Assembly (NCBI GenBank): GCA_003535475.1
Contig: DOHC01000275.1
Coordinates: forward strand, 1 to 5,490
DNA length: 5,490 nucleotides
Direction: 5' to 3'
DNA from: Nitrospiraceae bacterium
GTDB lineage: Bacteria; Nitrospirota; Thermodesulfovibrionia; Thermodesulfovibrionales; UBA1546
Shown here in pieces: positions 5,009-5,490 of this stretch (position 1 is the first letter of the stretch; each line of letters begins with the position of its first letter). The notes beneath the pieces are model-generated. The model saw only the letters and a list, made by a program, of their open reading frames with translations. It was not told where the DNA came from and ran no database searches. The translations under genes and the position numbers were made by a program.

Positions 5009-5490
5009 CAGGATTTAAATCTATCTCTTCAACATCTCCTGCTGAGACAATCTCTGAAACTGCGAGAATTGTTGTTATGAGCGCATCTTTATCAACAGCA
5101 GGTTTTCCGCGAAAGCCTTCAAGGAGTTTATATCCCTTCACCTGCTTAATAAGCCAGAGCGCATCTTCTTCTTTTAGAGGCGCAAGGGCAAAGGCAATGT
5201 CCTTGAAAAGTTCAACAAACACTCCTCCGAGACCGAACATCACAATAGGCCCGAACTGCTTATCAGTCACACCGCCGATGATTACCTCAATTCCTTCAGG
5301 AGCCATCTCTTCTACAAGCACGCCTTCTGCGTTCTCAATCTCAAGCAGTTCTGAAACCGCCTTCGTTAACTCGTCATAATTCTTTATCCCTAACCGGATG
5401 CCTCCGACATCGCTCTTGGATGCTATTTTTACGGATGAGACCTTTGCTACAAGGGGATAAGTTAAAGCTGATAGCTGATGGCTGATAGCT
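4923..5490 (-). CDS. Acyl-CoA synthetase (ADP-forming), ATP-grasp domain, 3' part
   Basis: The C-terminal 188 residues of a larger protein are visible; the 5' end lies beyond the window. The GTG at 5321 is not a real start because the frame stays open to the edge. The segment matches the ATP-grasp domain of NDP-forming acetyl/acyl-CoA synthetases, which couple acyl-CoA hydrolysis to ATP synthesis. Motifs in order are YPLVAKVSS, SKSDVGGIRL, GVLVEEMAPEGIEVIIGG, FGPIVMFGLGGVFVELFKD, GFRGKPAVDKDAL and EEIDLNPVTLYPKGAMVLDAK. The family's usual HK(S/T)DVGG reads SKSDVGG here, so the histidine appears replaced by serine. It may be a stand-alone beta subunit or the end of a fused alpha-beta chain, or belong to the related protein-acetyltransferase fusions; this cannot be decided here. 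The 3' end extends about a dozen residues past the usual domain end, into the DUF72 gene. Confidence 0.88.
   Translation of the reverse strand, partial: AISHQLSALTYPLVAKVSSVKIASKSDVGGIRLGIKNYDELTKAVSELLEIENAEGVLVEEMAPEGIEVIIGGVTDKQFGPIVMFGLGGVFVELFKDIAFALAPLKEEDALWLIKQVKGYKLLEGFRGKPAVDKDALITTILAVSEIVSAGDVEEIDLNPVTLYPKGAMVLDAKMRGASASPSTPLHS
5467..5490. repeat. Heptamer tandem repeat (GCTGATA)n at window edge
   Basis: The units GCTGATA, GCTGATG and GCTGATA plus a partial GCT run to the last base, so the array may continue outside. It is read in frame in the acyl-CoA synthetase gene as AISHQLSA, just before the first ATP-grasp strand. The unit length equals that of the TGGACTC repeat in ruvC. 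Confidence 0.8.

Noticed and set aside
5077..5379. Plus-strand open frame opposite the acyl-CoA synthetase
   Set aside because: It is a shadow of the conserved minus-strand ATP-grasp frame; its Ser/Pro-rich translation has no domain and no ribosome binding site.

Overview
The window is a compact bacterial chromosome segment. Genes abut or overlap, the base composition is moderately AT-leaning, and the tRNA carries its own CCA. It looks like an anaerobe or microaerophile of the Nitrospirota/Thermodesulfovibrionia or 'deltaproteobacterial' kind. That placement is an inference from the gene mix: a GlcD-type FAD oxidase, an ADP-forming acyl-CoA synthetase, a selenocysteine peroxiredoxin, and short heptamer repeats. 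No marker gene proves it. Eight protein genes are recognisable. Four end in TAA, four in TAG and none in TGA.

Left part (about 1-2550, minus strand): a gmhA-ruvC-glcD run, probably one operon. gmhA (sedoheptulose-7-phosphate isomerase) overlaps ruvC (Holliday junction resolvase), which very likely starts at a TTG behind a strong Shine-Dalgarno sequence inside gmhA. glcD follows 10 bases after ruvC. ruvC carries an in-frame repeat block of about 45 bases between its first two catalytic residues.

Middle (2550-3520, plus strand): a 61-base divergent promoter region, then a small TOPRIM protein (UPF0292-like) overlapping yraN (UPF0102 nuclease-like fold). A tRNA-Leu(GAG) follows.

Right part (3520-5490): the most notable locus is a promoter with a Fur/PerR-like inverted repeat driving a 202-residue AhpC/Prx1-type peroxiredoxin. 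Its peroxidatic cysteine codon is an in-frame TGA, followed at the right distance by a bacterial SECIS-like hairpin. It is almost certainly a selenoprotein that a standard ORF caller would split in two. The next gene, a DUF72/YecE-family protein, is intact except for an amber TAG where the family normally has tryptophan, so it is probably a fresh pseudogene or a sequencing error. It overlaps convergently with the 3' end of a minus-strand ATP-grasp acyl-CoA synthetase (ADP-forming) gene that leaves the window. That gene carries a second heptamer tandem repeat at the window edge.
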